A stretch of DNA of 64,000 bases from Pseudomonas sp. BCA17 (GCF_004519405.1 NZ_SGWI01000007.1:186001-250000), one strand, 5' to 3'. Shown: positions 1 to 8,705, counted from the first letter of the stretch. The notes: generated by a model not told the origin, from the sequence alone. Program-made: numbers and translations.

Positions 1-69
1 TTCTTCGTGCAGCAGTTGCAGGAGTTGCTGCATAACGACGTCTTCAGGGAAGTTGGGGGCGAGGTTCAT
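1..69 (-). CDS. N-terminal end of an unidentified protein (partial)
   Basis: An open frame reads leftward off the window from an ATG at 69 and gives 23 residues (MNLAPNFPEDVVMQQLL...). The residue pattern looks coding, but I see no good ribosome binding site before the ATG and the rest of the gene is outside the window. The product cannot be named from this fragment. Confidence 0.4.
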   Translation of the reverse strand, partial: MNLAPNFPEDVVMQQLLQLLHEE

Positions 70-210
70 TGGTAGTGGCACGCGGGAGTGGGTGAGGGGA
101 GGGTTGTATCGTCGGCGAATTTTTCGAGTAGGAAGGCGTTCCAAGCCTAGCAAGAATAGAAGCAGAGGAGGCCGCGTGCCTTGTGGTTTGCCGCGTCATC
201 GTTGAGGATT

Positions 211-235
211 TTCGCGAGCAAGCTCGCTCCTACAG
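211..235. repeat. REP-type palindrome
   Basis: The core GCGAGCAAGCTCGC (214-227) is a perfect palindrome followed by TCCTACAG, the form of a common extragenic repeat in the P. fluorescens group. It lies between the partial gene at the left edge and the fic remnant. Confidence 0.7.
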
Positions 236-245
236 AGGGTGTCTC

Positions 246-483
246 TTAAATTTGCGGTTTTGAGGGTTGCGCAGCTTCCAGCAGATCACAGCCGTCCTGC
301 ACGAGCAGGTACAAGGCATTGGTGATGTGGGAGATGTCTTTGAGGTCGGCGTGTTCGAAGGTCAGGCAGGAAAAGGTTTCAAGCAGATCGGTGGCTGCGC
401 GAATGCGTTGATGGGCGGCGGACTGGATGCCTTCGGCTCTGGCTTGCGTATCGATGATAAGCGGATGGGTATCGGTGAAATTA
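246..483 (-). pseudogene. C-terminal fragment of a small Pseudomonas hypothetical protein, fused to the fic remnant
   Basis: The frame reads NFTDTHPLIIDTQ to the end at LLEAAQPSKPQI and has the look of a helical C-terminal domain of the small cytosolic hypotheticals common in Pseudomonas (DUF3077/DUF6124-like; this family guess is weak). It has no start codon or ribosome binding site of its own. It begins exactly where the Fic N-terminus upstream stops matching its family, so a deletion appears to have joined two unrelated genes. It could only be translated as part of a frame that opens inside the antitoxin gene, which is unlikely to be real. Confidence 0.5.
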
Positions 484-526
484 GTAGCAGTACGGATCCT
501 GGCCCACCCCCATATTTGTCGAGCAT
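484..526 (-). pseudogene. Fic-family toxin remnant (first ~14 codons only)
   Basis: The ATG at 526 overlaps the antitoxin stop codon (TGATG), the coupling expected of a Fic toxin-antitoxin pair. The start reads MLDKYG, and after a one-base shift in a run of five G it continues GQDPYCY, the conserved N-terminus of bacterial Fic AMP-transferases (family form DKYGxGxDPYxYPG). The homology then ends at a TAA and the HPFxxGNGR catalytic core is absent. The toxin therefore carries two lesions: a +1 frameshift, and a deletion that removes nearly the whole gene. Confidence 0.7.
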
Positions 527-696
527 CAGCGCAGGGTGTTGCGGTACTTGGCGAGGACGGTTTCGCGGGTCGGCAGAGGTTTGTCGACGTCGGCCGGTTG
601 GGCGTTGAATCCTTCCAGGCGCAAGCTGGCCAGGTAACTGGAGCGGCGGATCTTGTGGTAATGATCCTGTTTTTGCGCAAACGTCAGTTCGCTCAT
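526..696 (-). CDS. YhfG/AntF-like small antitoxin of a Fic system
   Basis: This 56-residue protein starts MSELTFAQKQDHYHKIRRSS and is rich in basic residues in its first half. Length, composition and the TGATG overlap with a Fic start codon fit the YhfG family, the small inhibitors encoded just upstream of Fic toxins in Pseudomonas and enterics, which block AMP transfer by binding the toxin. The frame is intact although the toxin is destroyed, so it is an orphan antitoxin. It is too short to be identified from motifs alone; the fic-like sequence directly after it makes the assignment credible. Confidence 0.7.
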   Translation of the reverse strand: MSELTFAQKQDHYHKIRRSSYLASLRLEGFNAQPADVDKPLPTRETVLAKYRNTLR

Positions 697-871
697 CGCA
701 ATGTGCTCCTGGGTCGCAAGGCTTGGTTGTAGCGCAATGCTTCAGCGGGCAGGCGGTATAAAACCCACGTCACATTTTGTATAAAAAATCCGCAAACAGA
801 CTGAATTCAGCGTATGTTTCACCGCAAAATCTTGTAGGGCGATTCCGCCCATCACTTAAAGGGAGTTAAGC

Positions 872-2047
872 ATGGGTTTGCTTCGTGTCGCCTCGGCGAT
901 GTCATTGTGTGCGGTGGCGTTTTCGGTTCAGGCCGAGCAACTGCCGATTGAAGTGCTGAGCGCGGTGGTCAAGGACCAGAAAATCGCCGACGCCGAAGTG
1001 TTGCTGCAGCGCAACGGTGCACAGAATGTCGTGGGCCGCACCAACGCCCAGGGCCAGGTGACGCTGACCAGCGAAGCCGCCGACGATGCGTCCAGCCTGC
1101 TGATCGTCAAGAAGCCCGGCTACTCCAACCTGGTGGTGAAGTGCCCATGCAAAGGCATGACCTATGCCATCAGCCCGGTGATGGAAAATCTCGACGGCCT
1201 GCGTGTAGTCCTGACCTGGGGCAAAACCCCGGAAGACCTCGATTCCCACATGATTTTCCCTGGCAATAACATCTACTTCGAGAACAAGAACGGCACCGAC
1301 GCCGAACTGGATGTGGACGACGTCGACAGCTACGGCCCGGAAACCATCACCCTGCAGAAAAAGCACTACGGCGAAAGTTATGTCTACGCCGTGCATGACT
1401 TCACCAACAGCAGCAATCCAGGCTCTCGCCAGCTGTCCAACAGTAAGGCCAAGGTATTCGTATACATGGGCCAATCTCTGGTGCGCACCTACTACGTACC
1501 GAAAAACCGTAGCGGTAACCTGTGGACGGTGTTCCGCATGACCGGCAGCGGCGATTTCCAGGACATCAACAATTTCAGTGGTGTAACAGTTGATGCTCCG
1601 AACGTGCTTAATGAAGTGAAGGCGTTGCTGGACGACAGTGTTGCTGTGACCGCCGTAGCCGTCAGCTCTTCCGCGCAAACCGATGCGAAGCGTCTGAACC
1701 TACAGGGTGAAGCTGCTTACCAGGCGGGCAATCTGGATCAGGCAATCGACCTGTTCCGTCAGGCCATCGACTTGGACAATGGCTTCGGTAAAGCCTACGG
1801 TAACCTGGGCCTGGCTTATCAGAAAGCCGGTAACACCGCCGAGTCGATCTGGGCCAACCGCAAGGCTATTGCTCTGGCCACCGGCGCTAATGCCGCAACT
1901 GTGCGCGCAGGGTCCTACTACAACATTGCGCGAATCTACGAGGCCGCTGGGCAGTTCCCGGATGCCTTGCGTCACTACCAGTTAGCCAAAGAGCAGAAGG
2001 CCAACCCTGTATATGACACGGCGATCGAGCGGGTGCAGAACCGCTGA
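872..2047 (+). CDS. Periplasmic YfaP-like DUF2135 protein with C-terminal TPR repeats
   Basis: The 391-residue product begins with a signal peptide (residues 1-21, cleavage after VQA). Residues about 25-105 form a beta-rich carboxypeptidase-regulatory-like region. Residues about 110-235 (LTWGKTPEDLDSHM..., YAVHDFTNSS) match the DUF2135/YfaP domain. Residues about 275-391 contain TPR-type helices (AAYQAGNLDQAIDLFRQAI, YGNLGLAYQKAGNTAESI). A GGGAG ribosome site lies eight bases before the ATG. The gene stands alone with a REPIN after it. A periplasmic scaffold or assembly role is inferred from the TPR domain; no enzymatic residues are seen. Confidence 0.8.
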   Translation: MGLLRVASAMSLCAVAFSVQAEQLPIEVLSAVVKDQKIADAEVLLQRNGAQNVVGRTNAQGQVTLTSEAADDASSLLIVKKPGYSNLVVKCPCKGMTYAISPVMENLDGLRVVLTWGKTPEDLDSHMIFPGNNIYFENKNGTDAELDVDDVDSYGPETITLQKKHYGESYVYAVHDFTNSSNPGSRQLSNSKAKVFVYMGQSLVRTYYVPKNRSGNLWTVFRMTGSGDFQDINNFSGVTVDAPNVLNEVKALLDDSVAVTAVAVSSSAQTDAKRLNLQGEAAYQAGNLDQAIDLFRQAIDLDNGFGKAYGNLGLAYQKAGNTAESIWANRKAIALATGANAATVRAGSYYNIARIYEAAGQFPDALRHYQLAKEQKANPVYDTAIERVQNR

Positions 2048-2070
2048 TTCAGCCGGGTAGATAACTAAAA

Positions 2071-2160
2071 ATGTGGGAGGGGCTTGCTCCCGATTGCGAC
2101 ACGTCAGTCACGGATTCATTAACTGACGCACTGCAATCGGGAGCAAGCCCTTTACCACAT
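2071..2160. repeat. REPIN: two inverted REP sequences
   Basis: The left arm (ATGTGGGAGGGGCTTGCTCC, from 2071) and the right arm ending at 2160 are near-perfect inverted copies around a short spacer, the form of REP doublets (REPINs) mobilised by RAYT transposases in this group. It lies 24 bases after the TPR gene and could also fold as a transcript 3' end. The remaining ~170 bases up to the helicase gene show no coding signal. Confidence 0.8.
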
Positions 2161-2330
2161 TTGGATGCGCGTCTTTCCTGCTACCACCTCGGATTATTCC
2201 CTCTTCGGCCCTAGGCCATCCTTGAGCCTGTGTATCATCCTGTCTCTTTTTCACTTGCGACCGTTCTCGATTCGCTGAGATTCACGGGCTATGTTTTGAG
2301 CCTACTCAGCGGTCAATGGAGTGACAGCCT

Positions 2331-4268
2331 ATGCACGACACCCTCCAACAGGTCTTTGGTTATCCACAATTCCGTCCAGGGCAGGAACAAACGGTCAGCG
2401 CCGTGCTTGCCGGGCGTTCTGCGGCCGCCATTTTTCCAACAGGATCGGGCAAGTCCCTGTGCTATCAGCTTTCGGCGGTGTTGCTGCCGCACCTGACGTT
2501 GGTGGTGTCGCCACTGTTGGCGTTGATGCAGGACCAGCTTGGGTTCTTGCAGCGCCATGGCATTTCGGCGGGCAGTATCGATTCGGCCCAGAGCCGCGAT
2601 GAGGCCAATGAGGTGATGGCCCGTGCGCGTTCCGGCGAGCTGAAGATTCTGATGATTTCCGTGGAGCGCCTGAAGAACGAGCGCTTTCGCAACTTCCTGC
2701 AAAGCGTGCAGATCTCGCTGCTGGTGGTGGACGAGGCACACTGTATTTCCGAGTGGGGCCACAACTTCCGTCCGGACTATTTGAAGCTGCCGGCCTACCA
2801 GCGTCAGTTCAATATCCCACAGGCGCTGCTGCTGACGGCTACGGCCACGCCTAAGGTGATTGCCGACATGCAGGCCAAGTTCAGCATTGCGCCGCAGGAC
2901 GTGGTCACCACGGGCTTCTACCGGCCCAACCTCAATCTATTGGTGGAGCCGGTGAGCGGCCACGACAAACGTCGGCGCTTGGTCGAATGGATGAGCGAAC
3001 GAGCCGATCAGCCGAGCATCGTCTATGTCACCTTGCAGAAGACCGCCGAGCAGATTGCCGAACACCTGAATCGCAATGGCATCCAGGCTGAGGCCTACCA
3101 CGCCGGTTTGCCCCACGATAAACGTGAGGGCATTCAGCAGCGCTTCATGGGCGGACGCTCCAATTGCATCGTTGCCACCATCGCGTTTGGCATGGGCATC
3201 GACAAAAGTGATATCCGCAATGTGGTGCACTTCGACCTGCCCAAATCCATCGAGAACTACAGCCAGGAAATCGGCCGCGCCGGGCGTGATGGAGAGCCCT
3301 CCGATTGCCTGGTGTTGGCCAACCGCGACAGCCTCAATGTGCTCGAGAATTTCGTCTACGGTGATACACCGGAGCAAGAGGGCATCCTGCGTGTGCTGGA
3401 GGAGTTGCAGGCGGCACGGCAAGAGGGGCAATGGGAGTTTCTGCTGAGGTCATTGTCGGAGCACAGCAATATCCGTGAATTGCCGCTCAAGACGCTGCTG
3501 GTGCAGCTGGAACTCAGAGGTGTGATTGCGCCCCGCTACGCATTTTATGCTGAATACCGTTTCAAATACCTGATCGAGCCTGAGGCGTTGCTTGCACGGT
3601 TTTCCGGTGAGCGGCAACAGTTCGTCGCGGCGATCATCGAGGTGTGCAAGCGCGCGCGAACCTGGGCGACGGTGGATTTCGACGCGCTGTATCAGCAGCA
3701 CAATGCCGAACGCAATCGCGTGGTGAAAGCACTGGATTACTTCCAGGAACAAGGCCTGATTGAGCTTGAGAGCAAGCAGATGACCGAGGTCTACAGCCTG
3801 CTGGATACCGACTTTGATCCACAGGCCTTGAGCGCCGAGTTATACACAGGCTTCAAGGCGCATGAAGTAGGCGAAGTCGCGCGGATTCACGCCATGCTTG
3901 ATCTGTTCGCCACGGACCGCTGCCTGGGGCAGCGCCTGGCGCAGTATTTCGGTGATGAAAACGCCCCCCGACGCTGCGGGCATTGCTCGGTGTGCCACGG
4001 CCATGTTGCGTACCTTCCACCCCCGCCAGGCCTGCCGCCGCTTGTGGATAAGAACTTCACGGGACTGTGCGGTGATTTTATCCACAGGCATCATGAACAC
4101 ACCGGCCAACTGCCTGAGGCGGAACGCCTCACACGTTTCCTCGCAGGCGTCAGCGTACCGTTGTTCACCAAGTTGAAGGCCCGCGGCATTCCGGGCTTTG
4201 CTGCTCTGGAAGATTACCCGTACGCCGAGGTACGCGAGTGGGCTCAGGCCCATCTGAACGACCTGTAA
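2331..4268 (+). CDS. RecQ-family ATP-dependent DNA helicase
   Basis: This 645-residue superfamily 2 helicase has Walker A TGSGKS (K41), a DEAH box (D134-H137) followed by the RecQ-typical CISEWGHNFRPDY segment, a SATAT-like motif III (TATATP), and motif VI QEIGRAGRDG. A zinc-binding set follows (C531, C549, C552, C555). The C-terminus lacks an obvious HRDC domain, so this is a RecQ relative rather than the standard housekeeping RecQ, and I give no symbol. It would unwind 3'-5' at recombination intermediates. GGAG precedes the ATG at a slightly long spacing. The thioesterase gene starts 24 bases after it and may be co-transcribed. Confidence 0.9.
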   Translation: MHDTLQQVFGYPQFRPGQEQTVSAVLAGRSAAAIFPTGSGKSLCYQLSAVLLPHLTLVVSPLLALMQDQLGFLQRHGISAGSIDSAQSRDEANEVMARARSGELKILMISVERLKNERFRNFLQSVQISLLVVDEAHCISEWGHNFRPDYLKLPAYQRQFNIPQALLLTATATPKVIADMQAKFSIAPQDVVTTGFYRPNLNLLVEPVSGHDKRRRLVEWMSERADQPSIVYVTLQKTAEQIAEHLNRNGIQAEAYHAGLPHDKREGIQQRFMGGRSNCIVATIAFGMGIDKSDIRNVVHFDLPKSIENYSQEIGRAGRDGEPSDCLVLANRDSLNVLENFVYGDTPEQEGILRVLEELQAARQEGQWEFLLRSLSEHSNIRELPLKTLLVQLELRGVIAPRYAFYAEYRFKYLIEPEALLARFSGERQQFVAAIIEVCKRARTWATVDFDALYQQHNAERNRVVKALDYFQEQGLIELESKQMTEVYSLLDTDFDPQALSAELYTGFKAHEVGEVARIHAMLDLFATDRCLGQRLAQYFGDENAPRRCGHCSVCHGHVAYLPPPPGLPPLVDKNFTGLCGDFIHRHHEHTGQLPEAERLTRFLAGVSVPLFTKLKARGIPGFAALEDYPYAEVREWAQAHLNDL

Positions 4269-4292
4269 ACCTACTTTTCACGAGACTTGCCC

Positions 4293-4724
4293 ATGCCCGA
4301 CTCAGTGCCGCAACGTGCCGATTACCCACACTTCCAGCCGATCATCACGCGTTGGCACGACAATGATGTGTATGGCCATGTGAACAACGTCACCTACTAC
4401 AGCTTCTTCGATACGGCGGTGAATACCTACCTGATCGAACAAGGTGGGCTGGATATTCATGACGGTGAAGTAGTGGGGTTTGTGGTGAGTTCTGCGTGCG
4501 ACTACTTCGCGTCGATTGCCTTTCCCGAACGCATTGACGTTGGCTTGCGAGTGGGCAAGTTAGGCAACAGCTCAGTGCAGTATGAGCTGGCGGTGTTCAA
4601 GACGGGCGAGGAGGAGGCCTGCGCGGCGGGGCGTTTTGTACATGTGTTCGTGGATCGAGGGTCGAACCAGCCGGTGACTATTCCGGGCATGTTGCGCGAG
4701 GCGTTGCAGCGTTTGGTGGTGTAG
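4293..4724 (+). CDS. Hotdog-fold acyl-CoA thioesterase (4-hydroxybenzoyl-CoA thioesterase family)
   Basis: The 143-residue protein has the family signature RWHDNDVYGHVNNVTYYSFFDTAVN, in which the second Asp of WHDND sits at the active site in YbgC/4HBT-type enzymes. It should hydrolyse acyl-CoA thioesters in the cytoplasm; the substrate cannot be told. I chose the ATG at 4293; a TTG six bases upstream is in frame, but only weak Shine-Dalgarno sequence is present for either. It lies directly behind the helicase gene on the same strand. Confidence 0.85.
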   Translation: MPDSVPQRADYPHFQPIITRWHDNDVYGHVNNVTYYSFFDTAVNTYLIEQGGLDIHDGEVVGFVVSSACDYFASIAFPERIDVGLRVGKLGNSSVQYELAVFKTGEEEACAAGRFVHVFVDRGSNQPVTIPGMLREALQRLVV

Positions 4725-4764
4725 GCGCGAACGCCTACACCCAGGACGAAGGCGTCAGGCCTTA

Positions 4765-5244
4765 TCAATCATAACGGTAGTGATGCTTGTTCTTGCGATG
4801 CCCATAAGCATGACCACGCCCACGATGGTCATCACGGTCATAGCGACGGTTGTCACGCCCACGATAGTGGCGGTCATCGTTATCGCTCTTGTTGCCCATG
4901 TAGTTGCCCAGTGCGCCGCCTGCGCCGCCACCGGCTGCTGCGCCGATCAGGCTGCCTGTGCTGCCGCCGACACTCCGGCCAACCACGTTGCCGCCCGCTG
5001 CGCCCAGTGCGCCGCCAATGGCAGCTTCGCCGCGGCTGCGCTTGTCGGCACCGACGGCGCTACCACCCGCACCGCCCAAGGCAGCACCAATGGTCGAACC
5101 GGTGTTGCCGCCTAGCTGCTGGCCAACGACCGAACCTAGAACCCCGCCCAATGCGCCGCCCACGCCTGCTTCGGTGGTGCCGCCAGCCATGGCTGCGCCA
5201 CTGACCAGGCCAAGGGACAACAAGAGAATCGAGGAGAACTTCAT
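4765..5244 (-). CDS. Glycine-zipper exported protein with a charged His/Arg/Asp-rich tail
   Basis: The 159-residue product starts MKFSSILLLSLGLVSGAAMA, a clear signal peptide. The middle is built from glycine-zipper repeats (GGALGGVLGSVVGQQLGG, GSTIGAALGGAGGSAVG, GSLIGAAAGGGAGG). The last ~45 residues are extremely hydrophilic and dense in Arg, Asp, His and Tyr. Such proteins sit in or at the outer membrane; function is unknown. I chose the start at 5244 because it gives the signal peptide and has GAGG upstream; an in-frame ATG at 5334 would add 30 unlikely residues. It converges with the thioesterase gene. Confidence 0.75.
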   Translation of the reverse strand: MKFSSILLLSLGLVSGAAMAGGTTEAGVGGALGGVLGSVVGQQLGGNTGSTIGAALGGAGGSAVGADKRSRGEAAIGGALGAAGGNVVGRSVGGSTGSLIGAAAGGGAGGALGNYMGNKSDNDDRHYRGRDNRRYDRDDHRGRGHAYGHRKNKHHYRYD

Positions 5245-5403
5245 TAGGGAGACCTCAAGAGGATGACGGCGCGATCTTGGGGCTGTATCGAGATTGTGAC
5301 AATGGAAATCCGACCAGTAGCACGAGTTGTACACAATTCTCTAAATTACTGTTTTAACTAAGGAACTTAAATCTTTTTTACGAGTCTTTAGCTACTTGGG
5401 AAA

Positions 5404-5432
5404 GGCCGCTTTTATGCAAAAGCGGCCTTTTT
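5404..5432. terminator. Rho-independent terminator
   Basis: GGCCGCTTTT and AAAAGCGGCC form a 10-bp stem around a four-base loop, flanked by A- and T-runs. It lies just beyond the stop codon of the oxidoreductase gene (minus strand), whose transcript it should end. The longer T-run is on the plus-strand side. Confidence 0.75.
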
Positions 5433-5444
5433 TGTGCCTGAAAC

Positions 5445-7793
5445 TTACGCCGAGCGTGCCATGATCAGGCCGTCGTCACTCGCCGCCTCCAGGCAAATAG
5501 CCACGAACTTCGACGTGGGTGTGTGGCTGCCATCCCCGATGCTTTCCAGCGGCACCAGTGGGTTCACTTCCGGATAGTAAGCGGCTGCCTGCCCCGCCGG
5601 AATATCAAATGCCAGCAAGGTGAAGCCCTTCACGCGGCGCTCACGGCCGTCTTCCCACAACGACACGATGTCGGCTTTCTGCCCAGGCTTGAAGCCCAGG
5701 CGGATGATGTCGGCTTCGTTGACAAACAGCACGTCACGTTGGCCTTTCACGCCACGGTAGCGGTCATCCAGGCCATAAATGGTGGTGTTGTACTGATCGT
5801 GGGAGCGCATCGACTGCATGATCAGGTCCGGCACACGGCCGGTGGCATGGGTGCGTTCGTGAATCAGGTCTTCAGGCAGGATATTCGGACGGAAATTGGC
5901 GCGGCCTGACGGGGTATTCCAGCGACGCGCGCCGGCAGCGTTGCCCAGGTAGAAGCCGCCCGGATGCTTAATGTTCTCGTTGAAGTCCTTGAAGCCCGGG
6001 ATAGTGTCGGCGATCAGGTCGCGAATGCGCCCGTAGTCAGCCACCAGCCAGTTCCAATCCACCGGTTTCCTGCCCAGGGTAGCGGCGGCGATGCCGGCCA
6101 GGATCGCAGGCTCGGATTTCATCAGCTTCGACAACGGTTGCAATTGACCGTTGGAGCCGTGAACCATGCTGAAGGAGTCCTCCACTGTCACCGCTTGTGG
6201 GCCGTTGGCTTGAATGTCGATATCGGTACGGCCCAGGCATGGCAAGATCAGCGCATCTTTGCCGTGCATCAGGTGGCTGCGGTTGAGCTTGGTGCTTATC
6301 TGCACCGTCAGGTCGCAGTTGCGCAGGGCTTCGAAGGTTCGCAGGCTGTCCGGGGTGGCTTGTGCGAAGTTGCCGCCCAGGCCGATAAACACTTTGGAAC
6401 GGCCCTCGAGCATGGCGTGAATCGCTTCGACCACGTTATGGCCATTAGTGCGCGGCACCTGGAACTGGAAACGGCGTTCCAGAGCGTCAAGGAAGGCCAC
6501 CGGCGGGCGTTCGTTAATGCCCATGGTGCGGTCACCCTGCACGTTACTGTGGCCGCGCACCGGGCACAGGCCGGCGCCAGGACGACCGATGTTGCCGCGC
6601 AGCAGCATCAGGTTGGCAATTTCCTGGATGGTAGGCACCGAGTGGCGGTGCTGGGTGATGCCCATCGCCCAGCACATGATCACGTTCTTGCCGGTGGCGT
6701 ACATGCGCGCCGCTTGCTCGATTTCCAACAGGGTCAGGCCGGACTGCTTGACGATGTCATCCCAGGAGGTGTCGTCGATCTGGCCCAGGTAATCGAGCAC
6801 GTTGGCAGTGTGCGCGTTGAGGAAGTCGTGATCGAACACTGCTTCCTTGCCTTCAGCCAGGGCTTGGCGTTCCCACAGCAGCAAGAACTTGGCCATGCCG
6901 CGAAGGATGGCCATGTCGCCGCCCAGTGCTGGGCGGAAGTAGGCGGTGTTGGTCGGCTTGTCGCCGTTGGTCAGCATTTCCAGTGGGTGTTGCGGATGCT
7001 GGAAGCGCTCCAGGCCGCGCTCTTTGAGCGGGTTGATGCACACCACCTGAGCACCACGCTTAACGGCTTCGCGCAGTGGTTCCAGCATGCGTGGGTGGTT
7101 GGTGCCAGGGTTTTGGCCCCATACGAAAATCGCGTCGGCATGTTCGAAGTCGTCGAAGGTCACGGTGCCTTTGCCCACGCCTACGCTCTGCGCCAGGGCC
7201 ACGCCGCTGGCCTCGTGACACATGTTCGAACAGTCCGGGAAATTATTGGTGCCGTAGGCGCGCACGAACAGCTGATACAGGTAGGCTGCTTCGTTACTGG
7301 CCCGACCCGAGGTGTAGAACTCGGCCATGTCCGGGCTTGGCAGCGCGTTGAGGTGTTTGCCGATCAGGTCGAATGCGGCTTCCCAACTGATGGGCTTGTA
7401 GCGGTCCGTCTCGGCGTCATATCGCATTGGTTCGGTCAGGCGGCCTTGATACTCCAGCCAGTAGTCACTCTGTTCCAGCAACGCGGTGACGCTGTGCTTG
7501 GCAAAAAAAGCCGCATCGACACGACGCTTGGTAGCTTCCCAGTTAACGGCCTTGGCGCCGTTTTCGCAAAACTTGACCATGCCGCTTTCCGGCGAGTCGC
7601 CCCAGGCGCAGCCCGGGCAGTCGAAGCCACCGTTCTGGTTGGTCTTGAGCATCATGCGCAGGTTCTTCAGCGCGTTGTCGCTGGTCAGCCAGGCTTGTGC
7701 CACGCTGATCAGCGCGCCCCAGCCGCCGGCCGGGCCTTTATAAGGCTTGTAGCGTGGGGTTGGGGTCTGGTCGGCTTGGTGATGATTGCTCAT
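5445..7793 (-). CDS. FdhF/YdeP-family molybdopterin oxidoreductase
   Basis: This 782-residue protein has the N-terminal CPGC pair (C59, C62) in CPGCAWGDSP, typical of the YdeP subgroup of the formate dehydrogenase alpha-subunit family, followed by molybdopterin-binding segments (FYTSGRASNEAAYLYQ, MCWAMGITQH, LLRGNIGRPGAGLCPVRGHSN). Only two of the usual four iron-sulphur cysteines are apparent. It should bind bis-MGD in the cytoplasm; the E. coli relative YdeP is linked to acid resistance, but the substrate is unknown. GGAGA precedes the ATG. No fdhD, electron-transfer subunit or partner gene is adjacent. Confidence 0.85.
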   Translation of the reverse strand: MSNHHQADQTPTPRYKPYKGPAGGWGALISVAQAWLTSDNALKNLRMMLKTNQNGGFDCPGCAWGDSPESGMVKFCENGAKAVNWEATKRRVDAAFFAKHSVTALLEQSDYWLEYQGRLTEPMRYDAETDRYKPISWEAAFDLIGKHLNALPSPDMAEFYTSGRASNEAAYLYQLFVRAYGTNNFPDCSNMCHEASGVALAQSVGVGKGTVTFDDFEHADAIFVWGQNPGTNHPRMLEPLREAVKRGAQVVCINPLKERGLERFQHPQHPLEMLTNGDKPTNTAYFRPALGGDMAILRGMAKFLLLWERQALAEGKEAVFDHDFLNAHTANVLDYLGQIDDTSWDDIVKQSGLTLLEIEQAARMYATGKNVIMCWAMGITQHRHSVPTIQEIANLMLLRGNIGRPGAGLCPVRGHSNVQGDRTMGINERPPVAFLDALERRFQFQVPRTNGHNVVEAIHAMLEGRSKVFIGLGGNFAQATPDSLRTFEALRNCDLTVQISTKLNRSHLMHGKDALILPCLGRTDIDIQANGPQAVTVEDSFSMVHGSNGQLQPLSKLMKSEPAILAGIAAATLGRKPVDWNWLVADYGRIRDLIADTIPGFKDFNENIKHPGGFYLGNAAGARRWNTPSGRANFRPNILPEDLIHERTHATGRVPDLIMQSMRSHDQYNTTIYGLDDRYRGVKGQRDVLFVNEADIIRLGFKPGQKADIVSLWEDGRERRVKGFTLLAFDIPAGQAAAYYPEVNPLVPLESIGDGSHTPTSKFVAICLEAASDDGLIMARSA

Positions 7794-8170
7794 GGCTGGT
7801 TCTCCAACGCCGTGTTAGCGACAGTTGTATGGTCAAGATTGCAATAGGGGTCGCTCAGGCTCGCAGCGGGCAGGCGTTTCAAGAGCGGCGCCGCGCAAAC
7901 TGGCCGCCTGGCGTTCGCGGCGCGATACCACCGATGGATTAATCACTGTTTAGCCTAGGCGCGACAAAGAGTCGCGTCTAATTGCCAGTATTGATGTATT
8001 GATAGATGGCGTCGATCAAAGCTCTGGCCCGGCTTCATGCAGCAGGCGTTGGCTTATTCCAATCACGGCCGTAGTTAGCGCGTTTGTGTCTTTGGCCAAC
8101 GGGGAACCCAAGTCTGTAGGACTGGTCTAGTCTTGGGCATCTGGAAACCAAATCCCAAGGAGAGCGCACT
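7794..8170. other. Intergenic region between divergent genes
   Basis: This 377-base region separates the oxidoreductase (minus) from the LysM gene (plus) and should hold both promoters. A small perfect hairpin, CGCGAC-AAAGA-GTCGCG, is at 7960-7976. I see no convincing reading frame. Confidence 0.5.
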
Positions 8171-8611
8171 ATGAGTCTTTTTAGTTTTGTCAAGGAAGCC
8201 GGCGAGAAGCTGATTGATCTGTTGACGCCGGGTAACGCCAGCGCCAGTGACGATTTGAAAAAGCACATCGAGGATGTCGGGCTGGGTAATCCGAACGTGC
8301 ACGCCACCGTTGACGGCGACAAGGTCACGATTACCGGTGAAGTGGCCAGTCAGGAAGAGAAAGAAAAAATCATTCTGGCAGCAGGCAATATTGCCGGTGT
8401 GGCCAGTGTAGATGACCAGATTACGGTTTCCGGGCCTGCTGTTACCGCAGCTCGTTTTGTCGTGGTGAAAAAAGGCGACACCCTGAGTGCGATTTCCCTG
8501 GCGGTGTACGGTAACGCCAACCAGTACAACAAGATCTTCGAGGCCAACAAGCCTCTGTTGTCGCACCCGGACAAGATTTACCCAGGACAGACGCTGCGTA
8601 TCCCTGAGTAA
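8171..8611 (+). CDS. lysM: BON-LysM protein, Kbp/YgaU homologue
   Basis: The 146-residue protein has a short N-terminal helix (SLFSFVKEAGEKLIDLL), a BON domain at about 25-87 (VTITGEVASQEEKEKII) and a LysM domain at about 95-144 (VVKKGDTLSAISLAVYGNANQYNKIFEAN). Architecture and length match E. coli Kbp (YgaU), a potassium-binding protein. There is no signal peptide, as in Kbp, so it is probably cytoplasmic despite the LysM fold. AGGAG lies eight bases before the ATG. It stands alone and is followed by a REPIN. Confidence 0.9.
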   Translation: MSLFSFVKEAGEKLIDLLTPGNASASDDLKKHIEDVGLGNPNVHATVDGDKVTITGEVASQEEKEKIILAAGNIAGVASVDDQITVSGPAVTAARFVVVKKGDTLSAISLAVYGNANQYNKIFEANKPLLSHPDKIYPGQTLRIPE

Positions 8612-8617
8612 TACGAA

Positions 8618-8705
8618 TGTGAGAGGGGGCTTGTCCCTGATAACGCAAGTTCAGTCACAGCATCTCTGACTGGTACTTGCGTTATCGGGACAAGCCCCTC
8701 TTACA
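8618..8705. repeat. REPIN between convergent genes
   Basis: Two inverted arms of about 33 bases (left from 8618, TGTGAGAGGGGGCTTGTCCC...; right ending 8705) flank a short spacer, making a long imperfect hairpin. It fills the space between the convergent lysM and yrfG genes and could end both transcripts. Confidence 0.8.

Noticed and set aside
4041..4095. Two DnaA-box matches (TGTGGATAA, TTATCCACA)
   Set aside because: They lie inside the helicase coding sequence, where they encode conserved-looking residues; nothing else suggests an origin.
5964..7847. A 627-codon open frame opposite the molybdopterin oxidoreductase gene
   Set aside because: It mirrors a well-supported gene with codon bias that keeps the antisense frame open; its protein shows no domain and is His/Val/Gln-rich in the way of shadow frames.
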